From an uncultured Ruminococcus sp. (lineage in GTDB: Bacteria > Bacillota_A > Clostridia > Oscillospirales > Ruminococcaceae): a DNA stretch of 64,000 bases. The stretch covers positions 30,604 to 94,603 of the forward strand of contig ONBA01000004.1 of the NCBI GenBank assembly GCA_900315975.1, given 5' to 3'. The position numbers were made by a program, and so were the translations under genes. Of the stretch, positions 18,114 through 27,699 are shown piece by piece (within the stretch, counting starts at the first letter, position 1; each line of letters starts with the position of its first letter). The notes beneath the pieces were generated by a model, which had not been told where the DNA came from, searched no databases, and worked only from the letters and a program-made list of their open reading frames with translations.

Positions 18114-18117
18114 AGGC

Positions 18118-18762
18118 TCACCTCAGGATAAAACGCGGAATATCATCGGCGGTTTCAGCGATGAAATCGGCTCCGGCATTTTTGAGTTCATCAACTCCGC
18201 GGAATCCCCATGCACAGCCTATAGAATGAAGTCCGGCATTTTTAGCGGTCTCTACATCTACATCGCTGTCTCCTATCATGAATACGGTATTGTTGCCGTC
18301 GGGTACCTCAGCCATTATCTCGCTGATAATAGCTGTATCAGGCTTTTTCGGACGCTCACTGCATCCGCCGAGTATCTTTATAAACTCAAATTCGGGGAGG
18401 AGTTCCTTCACAATTGAACGTGCAAAGTCCTGTGGTTTATTAGTTGCAATAGCAAGCTTTACACCATTGTCCGCGAGAAGCGTGAGAGCCTCTTTCATAC
18501 GCGGATAGAGCTTTGTCTTATCAAGATAATGACTGCCGTAGTAGTCACTGAAATAGCCGAGCAGAGTATCTGTATCGGCTTTTTTATCGTCGGGCAGAGC
18601 TCGCTCGCACAGCTTCTTCACTCCGTTTCCGACGAAATGCTTATAGCTTTCATACGGGTGAGTAGGGTAGCCGAGCTTGATAAGTCCGTGATTAGTAGCG
18701 TCTGCGAGGTCATACAGCGTATCGGCGAGAGTGCCGTCGAGGTCGAAAATAGCAATGAGCAT
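18118..18762 (-). CDS. HAD hydrolase, phosphoglycolate phosphatase-like
   Basis: A 214-residue subfamily IA HAD phosphatase. Motif I is FDLDGTLADTLYDL, motif II is AIATNKP, and motif III is FMIGDSDVDVETAKNAG; a helical cap lies in between. Gph-type enzymes remove 2-phosphoglycolate formed during DNA 3'-end repair, but the exact substrate cannot be read from sequence. It is 11 bp downstream of tgt in the same operon. Confidence 0.88.
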   Translation of the reverse strand: MLIAIFDLDGTLADTLYDLADATNHGLIKLGYPTHPYESYKHFVGNGVKKLCERALPDDKKADTDTLLGYFSDYYGSHYLDKTKLYPRMKEALTLLADNGVKLAIATNKPQDFARSIVKELLPEFEFIKILGGCSERPKKPDTAIISEIMAEVPDGNNTVFMIGDSDVDVETAKNAGLHSIGCAWGFRGVDELKNAGADFIAETADDIPRFILR

Positions 18763-18773
18763 TGTTGACTCCT

Positions 18774-19913
<1,140 letters not shown>

Positions 19914-20336
19914 TTAATTTTTGAATATAAATTCGAGTACAGCGGAAAATATACCAATTCCGTATGTGCCGATAACAACACCATGAACGATATAAACAGT
20001 GGTCATAAGAACCTTGTAGCCTTTAGTTACGACTGTGCCGTTTTCGCTGAATCTGAACCTTGCAAGGTATGTGAGAGAACCTGTGATAAGACCTGTGAAC
20101 AGCGGAATAAACCCGATAAGCACGATTATTATTGTGACTATTATGTATATGCCGAGTACAAATGGTCCGAGGAAAATTAATGAAAGCGCATTGTCGGTGA
20201 TATCCTGAGTTTCATTGGCTATTTCTGAGAATGCGATAGTTCCGCCGATGATGGATAAGACCCCGATTATAAATAAGACAGATGATATAACGGTATTGAT
20301 AATGAACTCTGTTTTTATTCTGTTATTAGCTTTCAT
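19914..20336 (-). CDS. Membrane protein of unknown function
   Basis: A 140-residue protein with about four predicted membrane helices, including VISSVLFIIGVLSIIGGTI, ALSLIFLGPFVLGIYIIVTIIIV and a C-terminal helix. It lies 9 bp upstream of tgt on the same strand. AGGAGGT precedes its ATG. Its promoter probably reads TTGTAT-17-TATAAT (20363-20391, minus strand). No family is recognised. Confidence 0.7.
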   Translation of the reverse strand: MKANNRIKTEFIINTVISSVLFIIGVLSIIGGTIAFSEIANETQDITDNALSLIFLGPFVLGIYIIVTIIIVLIGFIPLFTGLITGSLTYLARFRFSENGTVVTKGYKVLMTTVYIVHGVVIGTYGIGIFSAVLEFIFKN

Positions 20337-20362
20337 GATTTGTACCTCCTGTGTTTTTTTAT

Positions 20363-20391
20363 ATTATACGTTATATCTACAGGAAATACAA
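20363..20391 (-). promoter_or_regulatory. Promoter upstream of the membrane protein-tgt-gph operon
   Basis: On the minus strand TTGTAT (20391-20386) and TATAAT (20368-20363) are separated by 17 bp. Confidence 0.6.
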
Positions 20392-20426
20392 GGTGAATCA
20401 CGTCATATCGTCAGTTACAAATGTAA

Positions 20427-20801
20427 TCATATTATATCGTACGGCTTAGAGTCATCGGGAGTACGTGATATCTTGCGGTTTGCGAACCCTATCAGCTTTC
20501 CGTTGCCATCTCTTATTGAAATGATGTATTTATCAACGTTTTGGCTTGTATCACGCAGAACAAACACGTTGTTATTTTCCTGACTTTCCTTGAACCACTC
20601 TACAACCATATTTATCTTGCTTTCACCTTCAATGGTTGTAAAGGATCTGAGTGGCTTGCCGACGAGGTCGAATCCGCCGAATTTCTCATATTTTTCGGCA
20701 GCCGCATGGTTGATGTAGACAATACGGTAATCGAGGTCACATATAACGACAGGCTGTTCTTCTGTATCAATGTAGCTTTTGAAAAAATCTGTTAATTCCA
20801 T
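20427..20801 (-). CDS. Single PAS-domain protein
   Basis: A 124-residue stand-alone PAS protein. The sequence PVVICDLDYRIVYINHAAAEKY, GGFDLVGKPLRSF and the C-terminal strand KYIISIRDGNGKLIGFANRK cover one PAS domain with little else. No output domain is attached, so it may sense a ligand or redox state and act through protein contacts. ATG 20801 is placed by GAAGGGA; an in-frame TTG six codons upstream overlaps that RBS. Confidence 0.8.
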   Translation of the reverse strand: MELTDFFKSYIDTEEQPVVICDLDYRIVYINHAAAEKYEKFGGFDLVGKPLRSFTTIEGESKINMVVEWFKESQENNNVFVLRDTSQNVDKYIISIRDGNGKLIGFANRKISRTPDDSKPYDII

Positions 20802-20897
20802 GGTAAGTAGTCCCTTCAATTATATAATGTCTGAATTCTCTGAATGCTGTCAATGGTGAGAAATAATGTGTATGTCACTATTTTCAATAGCCTATGC

Positions 20898-21929
20898 TTA
20901 AAGAATGCACATTGAGTCGCCGAAGCTGAAGAAGCGGTATTTTTCTTCCACAGCAGTTCTGTAAGCATTCATTGTATTATCGTAACCCATGAATGCGGAA
21001 ACAAGCATTATGAGTGTACTTTCTGGAAGATGAAAATTTGTTATAAGACCGTCTATGCACTTGAATTTGTATGACGGGTAGATGAATATATCGGTATACC
21101 CTTCATGTTCGGATATATCACCGTAAAATGTTGCGACACTCTCAAGAGTACGGCAGGTGGTAGTGCCTACTGCGATGACCCTTCCGCCGGCAGCTTTTGT
21201 CTGATTGATGAGGTCGGCAGTCTCTTTCGGGAGGTAGTAGTGTTCACTGTGCATTTTGTGGTCGAGGACGTTATCTTCCTTGACGGGGCGGAATGTACCG
21301 AGACCGACGTGAAGTGTAACGAAGGCAGTGTTGATACCACGTTTTCTAAGGTCATCAAGCATATCCTCAGTGAAGTGAAGACCTGCTGTAGGAGCGGCTG
21401 CTGAACCGAGTTCATGCGAGTAAACCGTCTGATAGCGCTCCTTGTTTTCGAGTTTTTCCTTAATATAAGGGGGGAGCGGCATCTGTCCTACATCTTCAAG
21501 GGCAGTGAAAAAGTTTCCCTCGCACTCAAACTGTACGATACGGTTGCCGTCTTCTTTGACCTCAACGACCTCAGCGATAAGTCTCCCGCCGCCGAAGCTG
21601 AATCTTGTACCGACCTTTGCTTTTTTACCCGGACGGCAGATTATCTCCCATAGCTTATCGCCCTTCTGTTCAAGAAGCAGAAACTCAATAAAAGTGCCGT
21701 TTTCAATTTTTTCTCCGTAAAGACGTGCAGGGATAACACGCGAATCGTTCATGACGAGAAGGTCACCTTTTTTCAGGTGGTCGCATAGATTATAGAAATG
21801 GTCATGAGTTATTGCACCGGTAATGCGGTCAACGCACATCATACGTGATGCATTTCGCGGTTCAATAGGAGTCTGAGCGATAAGTTCCTCAGGAAGATCA
21901 TAGTAGAAGTCTGATTTTAAAAGTTCCAT
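20898..21929 (-). CDS. queA: tRNA preQ1(34) S-adenosylmethionine ribosyltransferase-isomerase
   Basis: QueA transfers and rearranges the ribose of SAM onto preQ1 in tRNA to make epoxyqueuosine. The 343-residue protein has the family blocks LPEELIAQTPIEPRNASRMM, VMNDSRVIPARLYG, AAPTAGLHFTEDM, VTLHVGLGTFRPV and TNFHLPESTLIMLVSAF. It lies 10 bp downstream of the alkD-like gene. With tgt it provides the last part of queuosine formation in this window; queG or queH and the preQ1 genes are not here. Confidence 0.97.
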   Translation of the reverse strand: MELLKSDFYYDLPEELIAQTPIEPRNASRMMCVDRITGAITHDHFYNLCDHLKKGDLLVMNDSRVIPARLYGEKIENGTFIEFLLLEQKGDKLWEIICRPGKKAKVGTRFSFGGGRLIAEVVEVKEDGNRIVQFECEGNFFTALEDVGQMPLPPYIKEKLENKERYQTVYSHELGSAAAPTAGLHFTEDMLDDLRKRGINTAFVTLHVGLGTFRPVKEDNVLDHKMHSEHYYLPKETADLINQTKAAGGRVIAVGTTTCRTLESVATFYGDISEHEGYTDIFIYPSYKFKCIDGLITNFHLPESTLIMLVSAFMGYDNTMNAYRTAVEEKYRFFSFGDSMCIL

Positions 21930-21939
21930 TTATTACTCC

Positions 21940-22626
21940 TTATTGTTTAAGGCTGCGGAGGTATATTTTGTGCTCATCAGGGATTCGCAGACTTTCCGCA
22001 GATTTTTGTATAGTTTTGTTATGTGTCCATTTGTCGAGCCTGTTCTGCTCGATATATGGGAGTATTTCGTCATAGTTCTTGGCGAGTGCCGTAGCGAAAT
22101 ACCATGCCCTCATCATGTTGATGTAGTATTCATCTGACACGACACCGGCTACTCTGTCGGCATATTCTGTATGGAAGCTATCGCCGAGGAAGTACCTCAT
22201 CAGCGTGCATATCGCAAATCTGACGGTATATGTATGTTCCGAAGCAAGCCACCTGTCAATATACGGCATAAGCCTGTCAGTATTCCTTGCAAATGCTTTT
22301 GGCGAAAGCTGGTCACAGGTAGCCCAGTTGTCGATATATGGGAGGAAAGCCTCTGTCAGTGCGATACATTCCTCAAAGTCCTTTTTCGCTGAGATAATGA
22401 AGGAATGAAGTTGGTATTCCTCGAAGTATCTGTGCGGCAGAGCTGCGAGAAATTCGCCGGCATCGTCACGGCAGGAGAGTTCCTTTGCGAGCTTTCGCAG
22501 GTCAGGTGTGCGCACACCGTAAATGTATTCCCTGCTGAGATTCGGTATTGTTTTTTGAGTCAGGAGAGCAAATTTCTCATCTCCTGACTGAGTAAGGGCA
22601 GTTTCAATGTAAGCAAATATGTTCAT
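21940..22626 (-). CDS. DNA alkylation repair protein (AlkD-like, HEAT repeats)
   Basis: A 228-residue all-helical protein of the AlkC/AlkD type. The stretches YGVRTPDLRKLAKEL, YFEEYQLHSFIIS, IDNWATCDQLSPKAF, ALAKNYDEILPYIE and WTHNKTIQKSAES match the DNA alkylation repair family, whose members excise positively charged alkylated bases without base flipping. Related HEAT proteins of this size lack glycosylase activity, so function is inferred. It is divergent from the lysine riboswitch operon and leads queA. Confidence 0.85.
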   Translation of the reverse strand: MNIFAYIETALTQSGDEKFALLTQKTIPNLSREYIYGVRTPDLRKLAKELSCRDDAGEFLAALPHRYFEEYQLHSFIISAKKDFEECIALTEAFLPYIDNWATCDQLSPKAFARNTDRLMPYIDRWLASEHTYTVRFAICTLMRYFLGDSFHTEYADRVAGVVSDEYYINMMRAWYFATALAKNYDEILPYIEQNRLDKWTHNKTIQKSAESLRIPDEHKIYLRSLKQ

Positions 22627-22674
22627 AGCGTGTCCCGTTCCGAAAATAAATTTTTAAAATCATCAAAAAAACTG

Positions 22675-22706
22675 TTGACAACACGCGGTATAAGTGATAT
22701 TATAAT
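22675..22706 (+). promoter_or_regulatory. Promoter of the lysine riboswitch operon
   Basis: TTGACA at 22675-22680 is followed after 17 bp by TATTAT (22698-22703), overlapping TATAAT at 22701-22706. Transcription would start near 22710, at the first base of the aptamer. Confidence 0.75.
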
Positions 22707-22709
22707 AAC

Positions 22710-22951
22710 AAGGTAGAGGTGCAGCTGCGATAAGTAATCGCGCGGAGGACGACCAGTCCGGTGAACCGCGGTGAAAGGCAAGGCTGCCGAAGGACGGCGT
22801 CCGGTAAACGGCGTTCTGGCTGCAGGTCTAACAGGTTTGTGGCTGTCATCAGGAGTTTGATGGAGTGCTATCGGCATGACTTAACAAAGCTGTGTCAATA
22901 TTTCTATTATAACTCATGATGAGCCGGTTTGCAACCGGTTTTCTTATTTTT
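22710..22951 (+). ncRNA. Lysine riboswitch (L-box) with terminator
   Basis: The leader starts AAGGTAGAGGTGC, the L-box signature, and contains GCCGAAGG, TTCTGG and GGCTGTCA in the expected order. GGTAG (22712-22716) pairs with CTATC (22868-22872) to close P1. A terminator hairpin GCCGGTT-TGC-AACCGGT followed by TTTTCTTATTTTT sits at 22921-22951, immediately before asd. Bound lysine would favour termination and so lower asd-dapA-dapB-ddh expression. The location, directly ahead of lysine/DAP genes, supports the identification. Confidence 0.92.
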
Positions 22952-22980
22952 GTGAAAAATTTTTTTGAAGGAGTTTTTTT

Positions 22981-24060
22981 ATGAAACAGTATAACGTAGG
23001 TATCATCGGCGCAACAGGTATGGTTGGACAGCGTTTTGCAACTCTGCTTGAAAACCATCCGTGGTTCAATGTCAAGGTGCTCGCAGCATCTCCCAGAAGC
23101 GCTGGACAGACATATGAGCAGGCTGCCGGAAGCCGCTGGAAGATGGCAGTTCCTATGCCTGCAGCAATGAAGGATATGGTGCTTCTTGATGCTACTAATG
23201 ATATCGAGAAGATAGCTTCCATGGTTGATTTCTGCTTCTGTGCTGTTGACATGAAGAAGGACGAGATAAAGGCTCTTGAAGAGGCATATGCAAAGGCAGA
23301 ATGCCCGATAGTTTCAAACAATTCTGCACACAGATTTACTCCCGATGTACCTATGGTAGTTCCGGAGATAAATCCTGACCACATCGAGATAATCAAGGCT
23401 CAGCGTGAGCGTCTCGGTACAAAGAGAGGCTTCATTGCAGTTAAGTCTAACTGCTCTATCCAGAGCTATGTTCCTGCACTTCATCCGCTCAGAAAGTTTG
23501 GCCTCAAGAACGTTCTCGCGTGCACATATCAGGCAATCTCAGGTGCAGGCAAAAACTTCGAGACATGGCCTGAGATGGTTGATAACCTCATTCCGTTCAT
23601 CGGCGGTGAGGAAGAGAAGTCCGAGCAGGAGCCGCTCAAGGTATGGGGCGAGATAAAGGGCAATGAGATCGTCAAGGCTTCAACACCTTCTATCACGACA
23701 CAGTGTCTCCGTGTACCAGTTTCTGATGGTCACACAGCTGCTGTATTCGTAAGCTTCGAGAACAAGCCCTCCAAGGAAGAGATACTCGACCTCTGGAAGA
23801 ATTTCAAGGGTGTTCCTCAGGAACTTGAGCTTCCGAGTGCACCGAAGCAGTTTATCCACTATTTCGAGGAAGACGACCGTCCGCAGGCTAAGCTTGACAG
23901 AAACCTTGAAGGCGGTATGGCTGTATCAACAGGACGTCTCCGTGAGGATACTCAGTTCGATTACAAGTTCGTATGCCTCTCACATAACACTCTCAGAGGT
24001 GCAGCAGGCGGTGCAGTTCTTCTTGCAGAGCTCCTCGCTGCAAAGGGCTACTTTGATTAA
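22981..24060 (+). CDS. asd: Aspartate-semialdehyde dehydrogenase
   Basis: Asd reduces aspartyl phosphate to aspartate semialdehyde for lysine, threonine, methionine and DAP. The 359-residue protein has the NADP-binding GIIGATGMVGQRF and the catalytic cysteine in VKSNCSIQSY, where most bacterial enzymes have NCST. This motif and the length resemble the archaeal/fungal-type branch. GAAGGAG upstream of ATG 22981 lies right after the riboswitch terminator. It is the first gene of the lysine operon. Confidence 0.95.
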   Translation: MKQYNVGIIGATGMVGQRFATLLENHPWFNVKVLAASPRSAGQTYEQAAGSRWKMAVPMPAAMKDMVLLDATNDIEKIASMVDFCFCAVDMKKDEIKALEEAYAKAECPIVSNNSAHRFTPDVPMVVPEINPDHIEIIKAQRERLGTKRGFIAVKSNCSIQSYVPALHPLRKFGLKNVLACTYQAISGAGKNFETWPEMVDNLIPFIGGEEEKSEQEPLKVWGEIKGNEIVKASTPSITTQCLRVPVSDGHTAAVFVSFENKPSKEEILDLWKNFKGVPQELELPSAPKQFIHYFEEDDRPQAKLDRNLEGGMAVSTGRLREDTQFDYKFVCLSHNTLRGAAGGAVLLAELLAAKGYFD

Positions 24061-24114
24061 GCAGGAATTATAAATAACGGCAATTCAATTGTCTGAACAG
24101 ATTCAATTCAAACA

Positions 24115-24142
24115 GTTATGGGCGGATATCGTCCGCCAGTGA
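24115..24142 (+). other. Inverted repeat between asd and dapA
   Basis: GGCGGATATCGTCCGCC (24121-24137) is a perfect short hairpin without a T-run. It may stabilise the asd mRNA or set relative expression within the operon. The rest of 24061-24200 shows no gene. Confidence 0.6.
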
Positions 24143-24200
24143 ATAATGGAACACTGAGTGCGGTGTTTCATACAAATTATTTTCCGAAAGGAGAAAGATT

Positions 24201-25091
24201 ATGAAGAATACCATTTTTACCGGTGCTGCAATTGCCATAATTACACCTATGAATGCAGACGGTTCTATAAATTACGATGAACTCGGAAAGCTCATCAATG
24301 ACCAGATAGAAAAGGGTACAGACGCTATCGTTATCTGCGGTACTACCGGCGAAGCTTCTACCATGACTGATGATGAGCACCTTGATGCCATCAAGTTTGC
24401 TGTAAAGCAGGCAGCAGGAAGGGTTCCGGTAATCGCAGGAACAGGCAGCAATGATACTGCATACGCTGTTAAGCTCTCAAAGGAGGCTGAAGCAGCCGGT
24501 GCGGACGCTCTGCTCCTCGTTACCCCTTACTACAACAAGACAACTCAGAAGGGTCTTATCGCTCACTTCACAGCTGTTGCTGACGCTGTAAATATCCCGA
24601 TAGTTCTCTACAATATCCCCGGCAGAACCGGTATGAACATCGAAGTTGCAACTGTCAAGGAGCTTGCTAAGCACAGGAATATCGCTGCTATCAAGGAAGC
24701 AAGCGGAAATATCAGCTATGCCGCAAAGCTTATCGCTGAGTGCGGTGACAACATTGACGTTTACAGCGGAAACGATGACCAGATAGTACCGCTCATGTCT
24801 CTCGGTGCAAAGGGAGTTATCTCCGTGCTTTCACACGTCCTTCCCGCTGAGACTCATCAGATGGCACAGTACTGCCTCGATAACAACTTCGCTGCTGCAA
24901 CAAAGATGCAGATTGAGTACCTCGACCTCATCAACGACCTCTTCATTGAGGTTAACCCGATACCTGTCAAGGAAGCTATGAATATGATGGGTTGGAATGC
25001 AGGTCCGTGCCGTCTGCCGCTTTGTGAGATGAGCGATGAGCACAAGGCTAAACTCCGCGCTTCACTCATGAAGCATGGACTCATTAAGTAA
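24201..25091 (+). CDS. dapA: 4-hydroxy-tetrahydrodipicolinate synthase
   Basis: DapA condenses pyruvate and aspartate semialdehyde. The 296-residue aldolase-fold protein has CGTTGEASTM, VTPYYNKTTQKGL with the catalytic Tyr, LYNIPGRTG, and AIKEASGN with the Schiff-base Lys. GAAAGGAG precedes ATG 24201. The gene is the second in the riboswitch-controlled operon. Confidence 0.97.
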   Translation: MKNTIFTGAAIAIITPMNADGSINYDELGKLINDQIEKGTDAIVICGTTGEASTMTDDEHLDAIKFAVKQAAGRVPVIAGTGSNDTAYAVKLSKEAEAAGADALLLVTPYYNKTTQKGLIAHFTAVADAVNIPIVLYNIPGRTGMNIEVATVKELAKHRNIAAIKEASGNISYAAKLIAECGDNIDVYSGNDDQIVPLMSLGAKGVISVLSHVLPAETHQMAQYCLDNNFAAATKMQIEYLDLINDLFIEVNPIPVKEAMNMMGWNAGPCRLPLCEMSDEHKAKLRASLMKHGLIK

Positions 25092-25122
25092 GATTTCTCT
25101 CTGTATAAAGGAAGTGTAAAGC

Positions 25123-25872
25123 ATGACTAATATAGCTATTTGCGGCGCTAACGGCAAAATGGGAAAAAATATATACAACTGCATTAAGGACCGCGACGAC
25201 TGCACTGTTGTTGCTGGTGTTGATATTTTTACACAGCAGTACGCTGATTTCCCTATCGTTGAATCACCTGATAAACTTCCGGTAAAGCCCGATGTTATAA
25301 TAGATTTCTCAAATCCGGCTCTGCTTCATGACCTACTCGCATACTGCCTTTCAACCGGTACTCCGCTTGTTATCGGTTCAACAGGCTACAGCGACGAACA
25401 GATTGCGCAGATAAAAAGTGCTGCACAGCAGATCCCGGTTTTCTTCACATTCAATATGTCACTGGGTGTAAACCTCCTTGTAAATCTCGCAAAGAAGGCT
25501 GCTGAAGTCCTCGGCGACCGTTTCGATGTTGAGATAGTTGAAAAGCATCACAATCAGAAGATAGACGCTCCGAGCGGCACCGCTATTATGCTTGCAAATG
25601 CCGTTAACGAGGCTTTCGATAATACAAAGCAGTACGTTTACGACCGCCATTCACGCCGTCAGAAGCGCGATAAGAACGAGATAGGTATGCACTCTATCCG
25701 CGGCGGTACGATCGTAGGTGAGCATGACGTTATTTTTGCCGGAAACGACGAAGTAATAACCCTTTCTCACTCTGCTGCTTCAAAGTCTGTATTTGCTGAG
25801 GGTTCAGTAAAGGCTGCCCTGTTCATCAAGGATAAGCCTGCCGGACTCTATGATATGCAGATGCTTATTTAA
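25123..25872 (+). CDS. dapB: 4-hydroxy-tetrahydrodipicolinate reductase
   Basis: DapB reduces the DapA product with NAD(P)H to tetrahydrodipicolinate. The 249-residue protein has the dinucleotide motif CGANGKMGKN, IGSTGYSDEQI, FNMSLGVNLL, and the catalytic EKHHNQKIDAPSGTA. It is somewhat shorter than the E. coli enzyme but complete. It is 31 bp after dapA in the same operon. Confidence 0.97.
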   Translation: MTNIAICGANGKMGKNIYNCIKDRDDCTVVAGVDIFTQQYADFPIVESPDKLPVKPDVIIDFSNPALLHDLLAYCLSTGTPLVIGSTGYSDEQIAQIKSAAQQIPVFFTFNMSLGVNLLVNLAKKAAEVLGDRFDVEIVEKHHNQKIDAPSGTAIMLANAVNEAFDNTKQYVYDRHSRRQKRDKNEIGMHSIRGGTIVGEHDVIFAGNDEVITLSHSAASKSVFAEGSVKAALFIKDKPAGLYDMQMLI

Positions 25873-25929
25873 GCTATGTCCCGCTTTCAATGGCGAGAGC
25901 GGTGCAAATAAATTCAAAGGAGCAAACCA

Positions 25930-26919
25930 ATGAGCAAAGTAAGAATTGGTATTGCCGGCTACGGCAACCTCGGCAAGGGAGTAGAACTTGCTATCAGACA
26001 GAATGACGACATGGAGCTTGCGGGAATCTTCACTCGCCGCGATCCTTCAACACTCAAGCCCCTCACAGCAGGAGCTCCTGTGTTCAGCATGGATGACCTC
26101 AAGAACAAGAAGAATGATATCGATGTTCTTATCATCTGCGGCGGCAGCGCTACTGATCTCCCCAAGCAGACTCCTGAGCTTGCTAAGGACTTCAATGTAA
26201 TCGACAGCTTTGATACACATAAGCGTATCCCTGAGCATTTTGCAAACGTTGACAAGGCTGCTAAGGAAAGTGGTCACCTTGCATTTATCTCACTCGGTTG
26301 GGATCCGGGTCTTTTCTCACTCAACAGACTCTATGCTGAGTCTATTCTTCCCAACGGCAAGAGCTATACATTCTGGGGCAAGGGCGTAAGCCAGGGTCAC
26401 TCAGACGCTATCCGCCGTGTTGAGGGTGTAAAGCGCGGTATACAGTACACAGTTCCGATCGAGGCAGCTATGGAAGCTGTACGCAGCGGAAGTCAGCCTG
26501 ATCTCACAACTCGTGAGAAGCACCTCCGTGAGTGCTGGGTAGTTCCCGAGGAAGGCGCTGATCTCGCTAAGATCGAAAACGAGATCAAGACAATGAAGAA
26601 TTACTTTGATGAATACGATACAACTGTAAATTTCATAACTGAGGAAGAATTCGACGCTGTTCACAATAAGATGCCTCACGGCGGTTTCGTTATGAGAAGC
26701 GGTCTCACAGGTGACGGTGAGAAAACTCATCAGATGATAGAGTACTCACTCAAGCTTGAGTCAAATCCTGAGTTTACTGCAAGCGTTCTTATCTGCTTTG
26801 CAAGAGCTATGGCTCGTCTCAAGGCTGAGGGTGCAACTGGCTGCAAGACTGCTTTTGATATCGCTCCGGCATATCTTTCAAAGCTTTCTGGCGAAGAACT
26901 CAGAGCTTCAATGCTTTAA
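25930..26919 (+). CDS. ddh: meso-Diaminopimelate D-dehydrogenase
   Basis: Ddh converts tetrahydrodipicolinate directly to meso-DAP in one step with NADPH and ammonia, skipping the acyl-DAP routes. The 329-residue protein shows the Rossmann motif GIAGYGNLGKGVE, FISLGWDPGLFSLNRLY, FWGKGVSQGHSDAIRRV, and MPHGGFVMRSG. AAAGGAG precedes ATG 25930. It closes the asd-dapA-dapB-ddh operon, which therefore encodes a complete path from aspartyl phosphate to meso-DAP; lysA is not in the window. Confidence 0.96.
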   Translation: MSKVRIGIAGYGNLGKGVELAIRQNDDMELAGIFTRRDPSTLKPLTAGAPVFSMDDLKNKKNDIDVLIICGGSATDLPKQTPELAKDFNVIDSFDTHKRIPEHFANVDKAAKESGHLAFISLGWDPGLFSLNRLYAESILPNGKSYTFWGKGVSQGHSDAIRRVEGVKRGIQYTVPIEAAMEAVRSGSQPDLTTREKHLRECWVVPEEGADLAKIENEIKTMKNYFDEYDTTVNFITEEEFDAVHNKMPHGGFVMRSGLTGDGEKTHQMIEYSLKLESNPEFTASVLICFARAMARLKAEGATGCKTAFDIAPAYLSKLSGEELRASML

Positions 26920-26929
26920 TCTGAATAAA

Positions 26930-26974
26930 AACACTCCTTTCGGTGAATAATAAAGCTGAAAGGAGTGTTTTTTT
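26930..26974 (+). terminator. Terminator after ddh containing the next gene's RBS
   Basis: ACACTCCTTTC (26931-26941) and GAAAGGAGTGT (26959-26969) form an 11-bp stem followed by a T-run at 26968-26973. The AAAGGAG in the 3' arm is also the only plausible RBS for ATG 26975. Confidence 0.85.
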
Positions 26975-27409
26975 ATGGTTGAACAGGATACAATAAGACT
27001 GCTGCGTGAATGCGATTCCGGTATCAAAATGGGTATCACCGCAATAGACGAGGTCATGGACCATGTCAAAGGGGACAACTTGCGTGGGATACTTCACGAC
27101 AGCAAAAGTGAAAGTCAGCGTTTGCAGTGTGATTTGCAGAAAGTCCTCGACGATTACCACGACGACGGAAAAGAGCCGAATCCTATTGTTCAGGGAATGT
27201 CATGGGTCAAAACCAACTGGGAAATGATGATGGACGGCACTGACAGCAAGATAGCTGAACTTATGATGGACGGCTGCAATATGGGTATCAAGTCGCTTAG
27301 CCGGTATATGAACCAGTACAAAGCGGCTGACGAACGCTCAAAGGATATCGCAAAGCGTCTGATCAGTTCTGAAGAGAGACTTTCAAATGATATGAGACAC
27401 TATCTATGA
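26975..27409 (+). CDS. Four-helix (ferritin-like) hypothetical protein
   Basis: A 144-residue, largely helical protein rich in Met, Asp and Lys. It has segments such as IRLLRECDSGIKMGITAIDEV, MSWVKTNWEMMMDG and LMMDGCNMGIKSLSRYM. The pattern resembles the DUF2383/ferritin-like proteins of Clostridia, but no metal-binding ExxH set is obvious. The ATG lies 5 bp after the ddh terminator stem, and its RBS is in the stem itself. Confidence 0.7.
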   Translation: MVEQDTIRLLRECDSGIKMGITAIDEVMDHVKGDNLRGILHDSKSESQRLQCDLQKVLDDYHDDGKEPNPIVQGMSWVKTNWEMMMDGTDSKIAELMMDGCNMGIKSLSRYMNQYKAADERSKDIAKRLISSEERLSNDMRHYL

Positions 27410-27410
27410 A

Positions 27411-27437
27411 AAAAAGGCGGTCATTATGACCGCCTTT
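27411..27437. terminator. Bidirectional terminator
   Basis: GGCGGTCAT/ATGACCGCC is flanked by A5 on the left and TTTAG on the right. It can serve both the helical-protein gene (plus) and the glycyl-radical protein gene (minus). Confidence 0.85.
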
Positions 27438-27441
27438 AGCA

Positions 27442-27681
27442 TTATAAACTGCTGTGGAATGTACGTGATATAACGTCGTCCTGCTGCTCTTTAGTGAGCT
27501 TTACGAAGTTTACAGCGTAGCCGGAAACTCTGACTGTGAGCTGCGGATACTTTTCGGGGTGTGCCTGAGCGTCAAGGAGTGTTTCTCTCGTGAACACGTT
27601 AACGTTGAGGTGGTGACCGCCTTTTTCTACATAACCGTCAATGAGTTCGATGAGGTTATCGATCTGTTTTTCGTTTGCCAT
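27442..27681 (-). CDS. Autonomous glycyl-radical protein (GrcA-like, PFL C-terminal domain)
   Basis: A 79-residue protein that equals the C-terminal domain of pyruvate formate-lyase. It has [38 protein letters not shown] with the glycine that carries the radical (RVSGYAV), and ends [18 protein letters not shown], almost as E. coli PflB does. The upstream PFL core lacks this segment, so this protein should supply the radical in trans. Its N-terminal [13 protein letters not shown] corresponds to PflB sequence near the break. The PFL activase gene is not in the window. Confidence 0.93.
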   Translation of the reverse strand: MANEKQIDNLIELIDGYVEKGGHHLNVNVFTRETLLDAQAHPEKYPQLTVRVSGYAVNFVKLTKEQQDDVISRTFHSSL

Positions 27682-27699
27682 AGTTATTTCCTCCTTAAA

